Source of the DNA: Streptomyces sp. A1277
GTDB lineage: Bacteria > Actinomycetota > Actinomycetes > Streptomycetales > Streptomycetaceae
DNA length: 64,000 bases
Assembly (NCBI RefSeq): GCF_004795015.1
Contig: NZ_SSBI01000048.1
Coordinates: 1 to 64,000, forward strand
Direction: 5' to 3'
Shown: in pieces, positions 1 through 8,676 of the stretch
How the letters are laid out: every line of letters starts with the position of its first letter
How positions within the stretch are numbered: the stretch's first letter is position 1
Made by a program: the position numbers and the translations under genes
The notes under the pieces: model-generated
What the model was told of the DNA's origin: nothing
What the model saw: the letters and a program-made list of their open reading frames with translations, nothing else
The model's database searches: none

Positions 1-190
1 TCCGGCCGCGTGCGTGGTGGCTCCGCCGATGCGCCGACAAATCCGAAACAGGACAGTCGAAGACGTCAGTCAGTCGGCGAGTCAGACGCATCAGCAGAAC
101 CACCACTCACATCCTCACTGTCAGTCGAGTTCACGCCCTGGTGTCCTTGCCCGCACAGACCCCCCGGCCCCGGAGTGCGCCGCCCCCGGG

Positions 191-955
191 TCAGCGGTCG
201 GAGACGGTGAACAGCGCGCCCTCGGGGTCGCAGATCACGTAGGCCGCTCCCGTGAGGCCGCTCGCGGGCGCCGCCTCGCCCCCGGCGGCCACCGCCGCGG
301 CCGCCGTCTCCCGGCTGTCCTCCACGAAGAAGTCGACGATCCAGCGGGCCCGCACACGCGGGTCCGGATCGTTCTCCACACCGCCGCCGCGCAGGGTCAC
401 CACGGTGTGTCCACCGGCCCGGACGAGCACGCGCTCCTGCGCGTAGTCGACGCTGCACCGGCTGTGCGGTCTGGCCCATCCGAACACCTCGGCGTAGAAG
501 ACGGCCGCGTCGAAGACGTGGCGCGACCGGAGATCGACGCGCGCGGGTGCGCGGGGGCCGTCGGACCAGACGGGGGCCGGGCCCTCCCAGAAGCCGAAGG
601 CCGCCCCTTCCCGGTCGGCGGCGATCACCGCTCTTCCGTCGCCCAGGGGGAGGGGCCCCACGGCGAGCGTGGCGCCGCGTTCCCTGATCCGGTCGGCCGT
701 CTCGTCGGCGTCCGGCACGGCGAAGTACAAAATCCACACCGGGGACGGGCCTGCGGGCCCGGGGCAGCCGCCGATCCCGGCGACCGCCCTGCCGTGCGCA
801 CGGGCGACGACGAAGTCGCCGCCGAGGGTGCTCTCCTGGAACTCCCAGCCCATGACCCGGGCGTAAAAAGCCCTGGACGCCCGCGGATCGCGGGTCGTCA
901 GACTCACCCAGCAGGGCGCACCGGCGACCGGTGTCTTCCATTCGAGGCTCGGCAT
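191..955 (-). CDS. Two-domain VOC (glyoxalase/bleomycin-resistance fold) protein
   Basis: About 254 residues with two tandem VOC half-domains. The first begins MPSLEWKTPVAGAPCWVSLT and contains FYARVMGWEF; the second contains FYAEVFGWARP and ends with YVICDPEGALFTVSDR. Such proteins bind a metal or small ligand between paired beta-alpha-beta-beta-beta units and act as lyases, dioxygenases or drug-binding proteins; the substrate cannot be read from sequence. I chose the ATG at 955 because AAGGAG lies just upstream; an earlier in-frame ATG at 1018 lacks such a site. The gene is downstream of, and on the same strand as, the 1058-5180 operon. Bases 1-190 hold no gene I can support. Confidence 0.85.
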   Translation of the reverse strand: MPSLEWKTPVAGAPCWVSLTTRDPRASRAFYARVMGWEFQESTLGGDFVVARAHGRAVAGIGGCPGPAGPSPVWILYFAVPDADETADRIRERGATLAVGPLPLGDGRAVIAADREGAAFGFWEGPAPVWSDGPRAPARVDLRSRHVFDAAVFYAEVFGWARPHSRCSVDYAQERVLVRAGGHTVVTLRGGGVENDPDPRVRARWIVDFFVEDSRETAAAAVAAGGEAAPASGLTGAAYVICDPEGALFTVSDR

Positions 956-1057
956 GCGGCGCTCCTTCGCCGGAGGTGCTCCCACGTGAACGATCCTCCT
1001 GCGGCCCGGTACGCGCATCCCGGCCGCCCCGCGCCCGCGCCCGATTCCGCAGGGCGT

Positions 1058-1540
1058 TCAGCTCGCGAGGACCTGGGGCGAGATCACTTTGATCATGGCG
1101 TTGGCCCAGCGCTGCTGGCGCAGTGTCTGCGGGTGGCAGCGTTCGGTCAGATCCAGCAGTTCCTGGTCGCGGGCGGCCTGGGCGGTCTGGGCCAGCAGTT
1201 CCCAGTCCACGGAGACGGCCGTCGCCTTCAGATAGGTGTCGCGCAGGTCGCGCAGGAGGAGCAGGCCCGTCTCGGGGCGCCGCCCGACGAGTTCGCCGCC
1301 CTTCTCCCGCAGCCAGGCCGCGGCCCCCGTCTCCTCCTTCGGCTCGGGGGACAGGTCGACGCCGTGGTCGGCGGCCTTGTCCGCGAGTTCCCGTACGTGC
1401 TGCTGCGACCAGGCGGCCAGGTCGCGGGCCACGTGGTGCACCTCGTGGTCGGTCGCGTGGGTGCTGGAGAGCCGCATCAGCCGCACGGCGAGGCCGTTCT
1501 CCCCGTGGTGCACCTCTTTGAGGACCATGTCCAGCTTCAT
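1058..1540 (-). CDS. Hypothetical helical His/Glu-rich protein, last gene of the FUSC-molybdoenzyme operon
   Basis: A 160-residue soluble protein, apparently all-helical. Its N-terminal third is rich in His and Glu (KEVHHGENG, then HATDHEVHHV), which resembles metal-binding four-helix bundles, but I do not recognise a family and see no clear ferritin ExxH pair. Its ATG overlaps the stop of the molybdopterin oxidoreductase gene by 4 bp, so the two are probably translationally coupled. Coupling suggests a dedicated partner, chaperone or accessory factor for the molybdoenzyme. That role is inference from position only. Confidence 0.75.
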   Translation of the reverse strand: MKLDMVLKEVHHGENGLAVRLMRLSSTHATDHEVHHVARDLAAWSQQHVRELADKAADHGVDLSPEPKEETGAAAWLREKGGELVGRRPETGLLLLRDLRDTYLKATAVSVDWELLAQTAQAARDQELLDLTERCHPQTLRQQRWANAMIKVISPQVLAS

Positions 1541-4008
1541 CGGGTCTCCTTAGGGTGCGTGGCGTGCAGCTGTTCGTCCGCCTCGCCCGCGCGGCCGCCG
1601 GTGGTCGCGGGCACGGCCGCGCCCGGGACGGGGGCGGATGCGGTGGTGGTGGGCGCGGGGGCGGGGGAGCCGGTGGCCCCGACGCGGCGCAGCCGGGCGG
1701 CGGCCGTCTTGAACAGCGGCTGTTTGGAGACCGGGTCCCACTGGGTGGGCGTCAGCTCGTTCCCGGCGCGCCCGTCGTCCTTGGGCGCGAACCCGCCGTC
1801 GGTGTCCCAGTAGCCGTAGTGGAACGGCAGGAACAGCACACCGTCCCGGATACCGCAGACGCGGGCCTTGGCCCGCACGGTGCCGCGCGCGGTGGCGACC
1901 TCCACCAGATCGCCCTCCCCGATGCCGTACGCCTGAGCGTCGCCGGCGGAGACCTCCACCCACACCTCGGGCGCGGCGGCCTGGAGCTGCGGGGCCCTCG
2001 CGGTCTTCGTCCGGGTGTGGAACTGGTAGAGCGTGCGGCCGGTGATCAGGGAGAACGGATACTCCTCGCCGGGCGGCTCGTGCGGCGTCACGTACTCGGC
2101 GGCCTTGATGACCGCCTTCGCCGACGGGTTCAGCGCCCGGTACTCGCTCTCCTCCACCGGCGCCCCGGTGATCAGGTCGCGCCCGAAGCTCTCGCAGTCG
2201 TCCGGGCCGCTCCAGAACGCACCGTCCGCGTACAGCCGCTCCGTACCGTACGGATGGTGCTCGTTGCACGGCCACTGGATGCCGCTCCCGCCACGGAGTT
2301 TGGCGTACGTGATGCCCGTGTAGTCGCAGGGCCGGCCCCGGCTGCACTCCTTCCATGCCTCGAACGCGGCCTCCGGGTCGCTCCACGGGACCAGCGGGCC
2401 GCCGTCCTTGTCCTCCAGACCGAGGCGGCGCGCGAAGTCGCAGAAGATCTCCAGGTCGGGCCTGGCCTGGCCGGGCGGCTCGACCGCCTTCTCCGAGAGA
2501 TGCACGGTCCGGTCAACATTGGTGAAGGTGCCCGTCTTCTCGCCCCAGATCGCCGCGGGCAGGACCACGTCGGCGAGCTGCGCCGTCTCGGTGAGGAAGG
2601 CGTCCTGCACGACGAGGAACAGCCGCTCCTGGGCGAGCACCGAACGGATGCGCCGCAGCTCCGGCAGCGACACCGCCGGGTTGGTCCCGCTGACCCACAG
2701 CAGCCGGATGGAGCCCTCCTCCACGTACCGGAACATCTGCATGGCGTGGGTGGGCGGGCCGTAGTGCGGCACCTGGAGGGGGTCGAGGTTCCACAGCCGG
2801 GCGAGCTCGGCCATGTGGGCGTCGTTCTCCCAGTTGCGGAAGCCCGGCATGTCGCCGTTGGCGCCGCACTCGCGGGTGTTCTGCGCCGTCGGCTGACCGT
2901 TCATCTGGAGGACCCCGCAGCCGGGCTTCCCCAGCATGCCCCGTACCAGGTGCAGGTTGTTGACCTGCACGGACGCGGCGGTGGCCTGGTGCGACTGGTA
3001 GAAGCCCTGCAACACCGTGGACAGCAGCCGCTCGGCCGTGCCCAGGACGCGGGCCGCCTCCCGGATCTGTTCGGCGCTCACCCCGCAGATGCCCGCCACG
3101 TGCTCCGGTGTGTACGCGTCCAGCCGCTTTGTCAGCTCGTCGAAGCCGACGGTGTTGCGGTCGATGTAGTCGTGGTCGGTCCAGCCGTTCTCCACGATCT
3201 CCCGCAGCAGACCGTTCATCAGGGCGACGTTGGTCCCGGGGCGCGGCGCCAGATGCACGGTGGCCGCCCTCGCCACCGGGGTGGGGCGCGGGTCCACGCA
3301 GACGACGGCCGGCGGGTTCGGCCCGGCCAGCCGGTCCAGTACGCGCGTCCACAGGACCGTCTGGGTCTCCGCCATGTTGTGGCCGAACAGCGCGATGGTG
3401 TCCGCGTGGTCGATGTCGGCGTACGAGCCCGGCTGCCCGTCGCTGCCGAACGTCTCCTTCAGCGCCTCGGCGGCCGTCGACGTGCACAGCCGGGTGTTGC
3501 CGTCCAGGTGGTTGGTGCCGAGGCCGCCCCGGGCGATCAGGGTGAGCGTGTAGTACTCCTCCGAGAAGAGCTGGCCCGAGGTGTAGAAGCCCACCGACGA
3601 CGGCCCGCGCTCCTCCATGAGTTCCTTCGTACGGCGCGCCACTCGGTCCATGGCCGTGTCCCAGTCGCTCTCCACCAGCCTGCCGCCCTCGTCGCGCACC
3701 AGCGGCCGGGTCAGCCGGTCCGGGGAGCCGTTCGCCTGCCAGCCGAACAGGTCCTTCGGGCCGAGCCGCCCGTGGTTGACCCGGTCCTGGGCCCGCCCCC
3801 GCACCCCGACGATCCGCCCGTCCTTCACGGCGATGTCGAGCCCGTCCCCGTTGGAGTGCAGGATCGCCGCCGACTGCACCCACCGCTCGACCTGGTCCGG
3901 CGTCACCCCGTCGGCGAGCCGGGTGTCCACCCGTACGGGCCACGGCTCACCCGGGCCGTACGGGGTCCGGGTGCCCCAGGGCTGTGCGATGCGGTCCGTT
4001 CGTGTCAT
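1537..4008 (-). CDS. Molybdopterin oxidoreductase (DMSO reductase superfamily) lacking N-terminal Fe-S ligands
   Basis: An 823-residue bis-MGD enzyme of the formate dehydrogenase/nitrate reductase type. The catalytic-domain landmarks are present: NTRLCTSTAAEAL with a Cys in the molybdenum-ligand position, IALFGHNMAETQ, LWVSGTNPAVSLPE, VVLPAAIWGEKTGTFTN, and a C-terminal molydopterin-binding domain around FSLITGRTLYQFHTRTKT. The N-terminal segment that normally holds a 4Fe-4S cluster keeps its fold signature (VKDGRIVGVRGRAQDRVNHGRL) but has none of the usual cysteines: SAAILHSNGD replaces the first Cys cluster and GRLGPKD replaces GRLCPKG. There is no Tat signal, so it is probably cytoplasmic. 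The ATG at 4008 has GAGGAG upstream and overlaps the FUSC stop by 4 bp. The substrate is unknown; the disordered Pro/Ala/Thr tail is typical of actinobacterial versions. Confidence 0.88.
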   Translation of the reverse strand: MTRTDRIAQPWGTRTPYGPGEPWPVRVDTRLADGVTPDQVERWVQSAAILHSNGDGLDIAVKDGRIVGVRGRAQDRVNHGRLGPKDLFGWQANGSPDRLTRPLVRDEGGRLVESDWDTAMDRVARRTKELMEERGPSSVGFYTSGQLFSEEYYTLTLIARGGLGTNHLDGNTRLCTSTAAEALKETFGSDGQPGSYADIDHADTIALFGHNMAETQTVLWTRVLDRLAGPNPPAVVCVDPRPTPVARAATVHLAPRPGTNVALMNGLLREIVENGWTDHDYIDRNTVGFDELTKRLDAYTPEHVAGICGVSAEQIREAARVLGTAERLLSTVLQGFYQSHQATAASVQVNNLHLVRGMLGKPGCGVLQMNGQPTAQNTRECGANGDMPGFRNWENDAHMAELARLWNLDPLQVPHYGPPTHAMQMFRYVEEGSIRLLWVSGTNPAVSLPELRRIRSVLAQERLFLVVQDAFLTETAQLADVVLPAAIWGEKTGTFTNVDRTVHLSEKAVEPPGQARPDLEIFCDFARRLGLEDKDGGPLVPWSDPEAAFEAWKECSRGRPCDYTGITYAKLRGGSGIQWPCNEHHPYGTERLYADGAFWSGPDDCESFGRDLITGAPVEESEYRALNPSAKAVIKAAEYVTPHEPPGEEYPFSLITGRTLYQFHTRTKTARAPQLQAAAPEVWVEVSAGDAQAYGIGEGDLVEVATARGTVRAKARVCGIRDGVLFLPFHYGYWDTDGGFAPKDDGRAGNELTPTQWDPVSKQPLFKTAAARLRRVGATGSPAPAPTTTASAPVPGAAVPATTGGRAGEADEQLHATHPKETR

Positions 4009-5180
4009 GGGGTGCTCCTCAGGTCCGGCCGGTGCGGGCGCGCCCCTGCGGGAAGCGCCGAACCTTCGTCGTCGGGTGTCAGGTCGTCGAGCAGGGCCTG
4101 GCAGCCGGCCACCAGGCTGCCCAGCGAGGCACCGGCGTCGGGGCCGGGGCCGTGCAGGTGTTCCTTGGCGTCGGCCAGGGCGCGGCGGGCCTCGGCGAGA
4201 TGGCCGGCGCGCTGCTCCAGGCACGCGTCGTCCGGGCCCTGCTCCATGATCGTCTGATCGGCCGCACAGACCTCCGCCGCGGCGGCCAGTACGGCGCTCA
4301 GGCACTCCAGGGACCGGCCCGGCGGGCGGGGCAGCGCCCGCTGCTCGGAAGCAGTCTCCCAGAGCGTCAGCGTCAGGGTGAGCAGGCGGTTGCCCACCTG
4401 GGCCCAGACCACGTCCCACTTGTCGGAGGGGGAAGGGGTGCTGCGGCGCAGCCGGTGGCCCGGGTTGAACCGGAAGCTCTCAGACGCCCATCCGCGCGCC
4501 GAGCGCAGTTCCGACAGCGCGCCCGGCAGCTCACCGGCGGCCTGGTGCCAGCGTCCCGCCTGCTCCTCGTCGTACTCCTCGACGATACCCTCGCTCAGGT
4601 CGTGCAGAAGGAGGGAACAGTCGCGCGGCAGCGCACACGCGAGGGTCCTGACGCGCAGCGAGTGCACCGGCGGCAGGACGATCGCGTTGACCGCGACACC
4701 GACGGCGGCCCCCACCGCGGTCTCCAGGAGCCGGTGTCCGACGGCGGGCAGCGAGTAGGAGCCGTAGGCCAGGACGAACAGGGCGGTGGTCGGCGCGTAC
4801 AGGCCCTGCTCGCCGACCGGGGCCCAGTTGCCGAGGAGCACGGTCAGCGGGAGGGCGATGAGCATGGCGGCCATGGTGTCCCCCGTGACCGCCGCGGCCC
4901 CGGCGGCGAGCAGCGTCCCGGACGCCATCATCGCGAGCAGTTCGACCGCGGAGCGCAGGGACCGGTAGACGGTTCCCTGGACCAGGGCCACGGCCGCCCA
5001 GGGAGCCATCAGCGCCATGGGGGCCGCCAGCCACCAGCCCGTCACCGCCCAGGCGAGGGCGGCCGCGGCGGCCGCCTTCAGGGACTGCACCAACTGGTAC
5101 CGGCCGGGGAGACGCCCGTCCGCGACGAGTGAGTCCCACGACGCCTTCAAGCCCTCTCCGGCCCTCCCTGTGCGGACCAC
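4005..5180 (-). CDS. FUSC-family (aromatic acid exporter-like) membrane protein
   Basis: About 391 residues. The N-terminal half carries several hydrophobic helices (for example AAAAALAWAVTGWWLAAPMA, MLIALPLTVLLGNWAPVG and LLETAVGAAVGVAVNAIVLPP), followed by a long soluble helical C-terminal half. This is the layout of FUSC/YccS/aromatic acid exporter proteins, usually driven by the proton gradient. I favour the GTG at 5180: a GGGAGG lies 7 nt upstream of it, while the in-frame GTG at 5186 abuts the same site. It is the first gene of the operon and overlaps the molybdoenzyme start, which suggests export of a substrate or product of that enzyme (inference). Confidence 0.82.
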   Translation of the reverse strand: MVRTGRAGEGLKASWDSLVADGRLPGRYQLVQSLKAAAAAALAWAVTGWWLAAPMALMAPWAAVALVQGTVYRSLRSAVELLAMMASGTLLAAGAAAVTGDTMAAMLIALPLTVLLGNWAPVGEQGLYAPTTALFVLAYGSYSLPAVGHRLLETAVGAAVGVAVNAIVLPPVHSLRVRTLACALPRDCSLLLHDLSEGIVEEYDEEQAGRWHQAAGELPGALSELRSARGWASESFRFNPGHRLRRSTPSPSDKWDVVWAQVGNRLLTLTLTLWETASEQRALPRPPGRSLECLSAVLAAAAEVCAADQTIMEQGPDDACLEQRAGHLAEARRALADAKEHLHGPGPDAGASLGSLVAGCQALLDDLTPDDEGSALPAGARPHRPDLRSTP

Positions 5181-5230
5181 GTCCACCCCTCCCTTCGCGC
5201 ATGCGGACCCGGCGTTCTCCCGCCGTGCGG

Positions 5231-5701
5231 TCAGCCCCGCCGTCCCTGCTCCTCCTCGTCGTACGTCGTATGGACGGCGGCCTCCTCGGCGGACGCCGCA
5301 CCGCCGTCGATGCCCACGTCGTCGGCGTAGACGTCGGTACGCCGTCCGGGCACCTCGTCCACCGCGCTCAGACGGCCCGAACGCGTCTCGCCGTCCTCCG
5401 GCTCCAGCGGTTCGCCCTCGCCCCCGTTCAGGTCACCGATGCCGTCGCCGTCCGGCGGCTCCACGTCGTCGACCTCCTGGGCCAGGCGCTGGTCGAGGGA
5501 TTCGCCGCGCCGCTCCTCCTCGCCGGTCGTGCCGTACTTCTCGACGCCCAGCGGACGCTCGGGCGGGGAGTAGCCCTCTTCCATCTGGTCGTCCAGCCCC
5601 CGTTCACCGAGGGTGTTCTCCATGTCGAGTTCGTCGTTCGGCGGGTCCTGGCCGTCGTCCTGCGGCTGGTAGACATCGTCGCCACGTGCCTCTGTCGGCA
5701 T
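5231..5701 (-). CDS. DUF5709 family acidic protein
   Basis: A 156-residue, very acidic, probably largely disordered protein. It carries the family-type signatures DELDMENTLGERGLDDQ, EEGYSPPERPLGVEKYG and RGESLDQRLAQEV. The function of DUF5709 is not known; it is an actinobacterial family often found near stress genes. The ATG at 5701 has a GGAAGGA site and removes an implausible Gly/Pro-rich extension. It lies 50 bp upstream of the FUSC gene on the same strand, so read-through into the molybdoenzyme operon is possible. Confidence 0.85.
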   Translation of the reverse strand: MPTEARGDDVYQPQDDGQDPPNDELDMENTLGERGLDDQMEEGYSPPERPLGVEKYGTTGEEERRGESLDQRLAQEVDDVEPPDGDGIGDLNGGEGEPLEPEDGETRSGRLSAVDEVPGRRTDVYADDVGIDGGAASAEEAAVHTTYDEEEQGRRG

Positions 5702-5740
5702 GCTTCGTCCTTCCGTCGGAGGCGTCATGGGGCCCGGGCC

Positions 5741-5772
5741 GCCGCCGGGTGGCATCAGGCCACCCGGCGGCT
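5741..5772 (-). terminator. Strong hairpin between two small acidic-protein genes
   Basis: A perfect 12-bp stem (GCCGCCGGGTGG with its complement) and a 7-nt loop sit in the 129-bp gap between the genes starting at 6052 and 5701. There is no U-tract, as is usual in Streptomyces. It could end transcription of the 5831-6052 gene or stabilise the mRNA. A second perfect 16-bp palindrome, GTGCCCGGCCGGGCAC, lies just upstream at 5791-5806. Confidence 0.6.
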
Positions 5773-5830
5773 TCCCTTCGCACCCTGCGAGTGCCCGGCC
5801 GGGCACGGTGGAAACACCCCATTTGTCACT

Positions 5831-6052
5831 CTAGGTGTGCGACTGATCCACGTCCTCCTGGGCGTCCGCATTCGGGGTCAGCGCGTCCCCGGCCTCACCG
5901 TCCTTGCCCTTCTCACCGCGCCGCTCTCCGTGGTCCGCCACGTCGGCCACGTCCGTCTCGGCCTCCTCCGCCTCCCGGAGCACCTCGTCGGCGGCGGTCC
6001 GGGGAGGCTTCGCGCCGTCCGGGCGGCTGCGTTCGCGATCCTGGTGGTTCAT
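5831..6052 (-). CDS. Small acidic hydrophilic protein
   Basis: A 73-residue Asp/Glu-rich protein with no hydrophobic segment (contains EAEEAETDVADVADHGE). The ATG at 6052 is preceded by a good AAGGAGA site, and codon use matches its neighbours, so I consider it real. I do not recognise a family. It lies 128 bp downstream of the catalase gene on the same strand and may belong to the same stress-induced transcript. Confidence 0.7.
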   Translation of the reverse strand: MNHQDRERSRPDGAKPPRTAADEVLREAEEAETDVADVADHGERRGEKGKDGEAGDALTPNADAQEDVDQSHT

Positions 6053-6180
6053 ATGTCTCCTTACGTGGATGGCGCCCCGCCGACCGGGCGGGACGGCACG
6101 CGAGGGGCCTGTGGAGGCCCGGCCTCGTCCCGCGCGTGCCCTGGTCCGGGCCGGCTACACACCGCCGGCCCGGCACGTCC

Positions 6181-8460
6181 TCACAGAGCCGGGGTGAAAC
6201 GGTCCCAGGCGCGGTGACCTGCGAGGAGCTCGGCCACGCCGTCGAGCACGGTGGACGCGGCCCCGCCCGACACGACCCCGGCCGCGTCCGCGGCCAGCCC
6301 GGCCTGCTCCAGCACCGTCGCCCCGTCGCTCAGGGCGCCGATGGCCTTGCCGTGGCGGAAGGCTTCGGTGACCAGCAGCAGGACGCGCGGGTCCACGCCG
6401 GTGGCCGCGGCCGCGCCGTCGTCGGCCTTGGCGTCACGGGCCCCGTAAGCGTCGGCGGCCGGAGCGGGCGCCCCCGCCACGACGATCGCGTCGAACTCGA
6501 TCGACCGGGCGGTGGCGAAGGTGCGCTGCACGGTGACCGGATCGCTCCCGGCGCCCAGCTCGCCGCCCGTCGGCGCGATGACCAGCGGCACCATCCCGGC
6601 GTCCAGGACCAGCCCGCGCGCCTCCCGAACGGCGTCCAGGCCGGTCTCCCCGTCGGTGACGATGCCGACGATCCGGCCGTCGACCGGCCAGGTGTGGCCG
6701 AGCTGGGACAGCGCGGGGCTCGGTTCGACCGACGCCAGCGGCACGGTGGCCTCCGGCGCCGGCAGGCCCAGGCCCTGTGCGACGCGCGAGCACAGCTCCG
6801 GGTCGATGTTGGCGAGCGCCTTGAGCCCCCGCTCCTTGACCGCCTTGTCCCAGCACTTGCCGAGTTCGAAGGTGTACGCGGCGGCGGTGTGCTCGCGCTC
6901 CGTGGGCGTCATGCTGAGCCAGAACAGCCGGGGCTGGCTGAAGTGGTCGTCGAAGGAGGCCGCCGCGTCCCGCACCTTGCGGGCCGCCGGAACCTCGGTG
7001 GGCACCTCGATGTACGCACCGGTGTCCGCGCCCGCGACGAACGGGCAGCCGCCGTCCAGGGAGTTGGGCCGGTAGGGGGCCACCCCGCGGTGCACGGCCG
7101 TCTGGTGCATGCCGTCGCGCAGCATGTCGTTGACGGGTGCGTGGGTCCGGTTGATCGGCAGCTGCGCGAAGTTGGGTCCACCGAGCCGGGTGATCTGGGT
7201 GTCCACGTACGAGAAGAGACGCCCCTGCAGCAGCGGGTCGTTGGTGACGTCGATGCCGGGAACCAGATGGCCGATGTGGAAGGCGACCTGCTCCGTCTCC
7301 GCGAAGTAGTTCGAGGGGTTGGCGTTCAGGGTCATCAGCCCGATCGGGCGGACCGGCGCCAGCTCCTCCGGCACGATCTTGGTCGGGTCCAGCAGGTCGA
7401 TCCCCTCGAACATCTCGTCCTCGGTGTCGGGGAACGTCTGCACACCCAGCTCCCACTGGGGGAACGCGCCCGCCTCGATCGCGTCGGCCAGGTCGCGGCG
7501 GTGGAAGTCGGGGTCGACGCCCCCTGTGATCTGGGCCTCCTCCCACACCTGCGAGTGCACACCCAGCTTCGGCTTCCAGTGGAACTTCACCAGTGTGGTC
7601 GCGCCCTCGGCGTTGACCAGCCGGAACGTGTGGACGCCGAAGCCCTCCATCATCCGGTACGAACGCGGGATGCCCCGGTCCGACATGTTCCACAGGGTGT
7701 GGTGGGTCGCCTCCGTGTGCAGAGTGACGAAGTCCCAGAACGTGTCGTGCGCGCTCTGCGCCTGCGGGATCTCCCGGTCCGGGTGCGGCTTGCCGGCGTG
7801 GATGATGTCGGGGAACTTGATCGCGTCCTGGATGAAGAACACCGGGATGTTGTTGCCGACCAGGTCGAACACACCCTCCTCGGTGTAGAACTTCGTCGCG
7901 AAGCCCCGGGTGTCGCGCACCGTGTCGGCGGAGCCGCGCGAGCCCAGCACGGTGGAGAAGCGCACGAACACCGGCGTCTCGGCGCCCTCGGCGAGGAAGG
8001 CGGCCTTGGTGATGCCGGCGGCGGCGCCGTAGGCCCGGAAGACACCGTGCGCGGCGGCCCCGCGGGCGTGCACCACCCGCTCCGGGATGCGCTCGTGGTC
8101 GAAGTGGGTGATCTTCTCGCGCAGGTGGTGGTCCTGCAGCAGCACCGGACCCCGGGGACCGGCCTTCAGCGAATGGTCGGTGTCGTACAGGCGCGCGCCC
8201 TGCGCGGTGGTGAGGTAGGTGCCGCCCTGGGCCACCTTGTCCTGCCCGGCGCCGGTCGGCTGCCCGGTGGGGCTGTACGTGTCGGGCCCGGTCTGGTCGT
8301 GCTTTGGCGGCAGCGGACCGCGCGGCTTGGTGGGCTCCTCGACCTGGGCGGGCTCGGGACCGGGTGCTCCGGGAATCTCGGTGCTCGGGGCGACGGCCTG
8401 CTGGACCTTGTCGGCGATCTTCTCCGCGGCTGCTGACACCGGGTTCTTCTTCTCGCTCAC
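6181..8460 (-). CDS. katE: Large-subunit monofunctional heme catalase (KatE/HPII type, CatB-like)
   Basis: A 759-residue catalase that disproportionates hydrogen peroxide. The distal His is near residue 131 (RVVHARGAAAHGVF), the distal Asn is in VGNNIPVFFIQD, and the proximal heme ligand is Tyr about 418 (GRLFSYVDTQ). After the about 500-residue catalase core there is a flavodoxin/DJ-1-like C-terminal domain (RIVGIVTDGETGLDAVREARGLV onward), typical of large-subunit clade 2 enzymes. E. coli HPII has 753 residues with the proximal Tyr at 415, so length and positions agree. I chose the GTG at 8460, which gives the natural start MSEKKNPVSAAAEK; the ribosome site is weak. Streptomyces coelicolor CatB, of this type, is SigB-controlled and linked to osmotic stress and development; a matching promoter is seen here at 8544-8569. 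Confidence 0.95.
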   Translation of the reverse strand: MSEKKNPVSAAAEKIADKVQQAVAPSTEIPGAPGPEPAQVEEPTKPRGPLPPKHDQTGPDTYSPTGQPTGAGQDKVAQGGTYLTTAQGARLYDTDHSLKAGPRGPVLLQDHHLREKITHFDHERIPERVVHARGAAAHGVFRAYGAAAGITKAAFLAEGAETPVFVRFSTVLGSRGSADTVRDTRGFATKFYTEEGVFDLVGNNIPVFFIQDAIKFPDIIHAGKPHPDREIPQAQSAHDTFWDFVTLHTEATHHTLWNMSDRGIPRSYRMMEGFGVHTFRLVNAEGATTLVKFHWKPKLGVHSQVWEEAQITGGVDPDFHRRDLADAIEAGAFPQWELGVQTFPDTEDEMFEGIDLLDPTKIVPEELAPVRPIGLMTLNANPSNYFAETEQVAFHIGHLVPGIDVTNDPLLQGRLFSYVDTQITRLGGPNFAQLPINRTHAPVNDMLRDGMHQTAVHRGVAPYRPNSLDGGCPFVAGADTGAYIEVPTEVPAARKVRDAAASFDDHFSQPRLFWLSMTPTEREHTAAAYTFELGKCWDKAVKERGLKALANIDPELCSRVAQGLGLPAPEATVPLASVEPSPALSQLGHTWPVDGRIVGIVTDGETGLDAVREARGLVLDAGMVPLVIAPTGGELGAGSDPVTVQRTFATARSIEFDAIVVAGAPAPAADAYGARDAKADDGAAAATGVDPRVLLLVTEAFRHGKAIGALSDGATVLEQAGLAADAAGVVSGGAASTVLDGVAELLAGHRAWDRFTPAL

Positions 8461-8543
8461 TGAGTTCCAATCTCGCGGGGGACGGGCAGTGCCGCGCGCG
8501 GGGTGGTCGGCACGCGCTGGGGGACGGCATCGCCTGACCACCG

Positions 8544-8569
8544 GTACCCCCTGGCGCCCGCCCGGACAC
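8544..8569 (-). promoter_or_regulatory. SigB-type stress promoter of the catalase gene
   Basis: On the minus strand GTGT (8569-8566) is followed by 16 nt and GGGTAC (8549-8544). This fits the Streptomyces SigB consensus GNNT-N14-16-GGGTAY. The predicted leader to the GTG start is roughly 75 nt. A SigB promoter is expected for a CatB-type catalase. Confidence 0.6.
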
Positions 8570-8676
8570 ATGCTGTTGCGCCATCCGGTGCTATGCCGCG
8601 GGCCCCGTAGCCACGGGGCCCCCGTACGGCGGAATGCGGGCCCGCTGAGGAAGGGCGCAGCGGGTATACGGCCCCC

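Noticed and set aside
66..100. GTCAGTCAGTC-like short repeats near the window start
   Set aside because: Too short and irregular to support a feature. No gene or promoter could be tied to them.
5017..8436. Long plus-strand open frame (over 1100 codons) opposite the catalase and small acidic genes
   Set aside because: No domain, extreme Arg/Pro composition and no ribosome site. It is antisense to a certain catalase.
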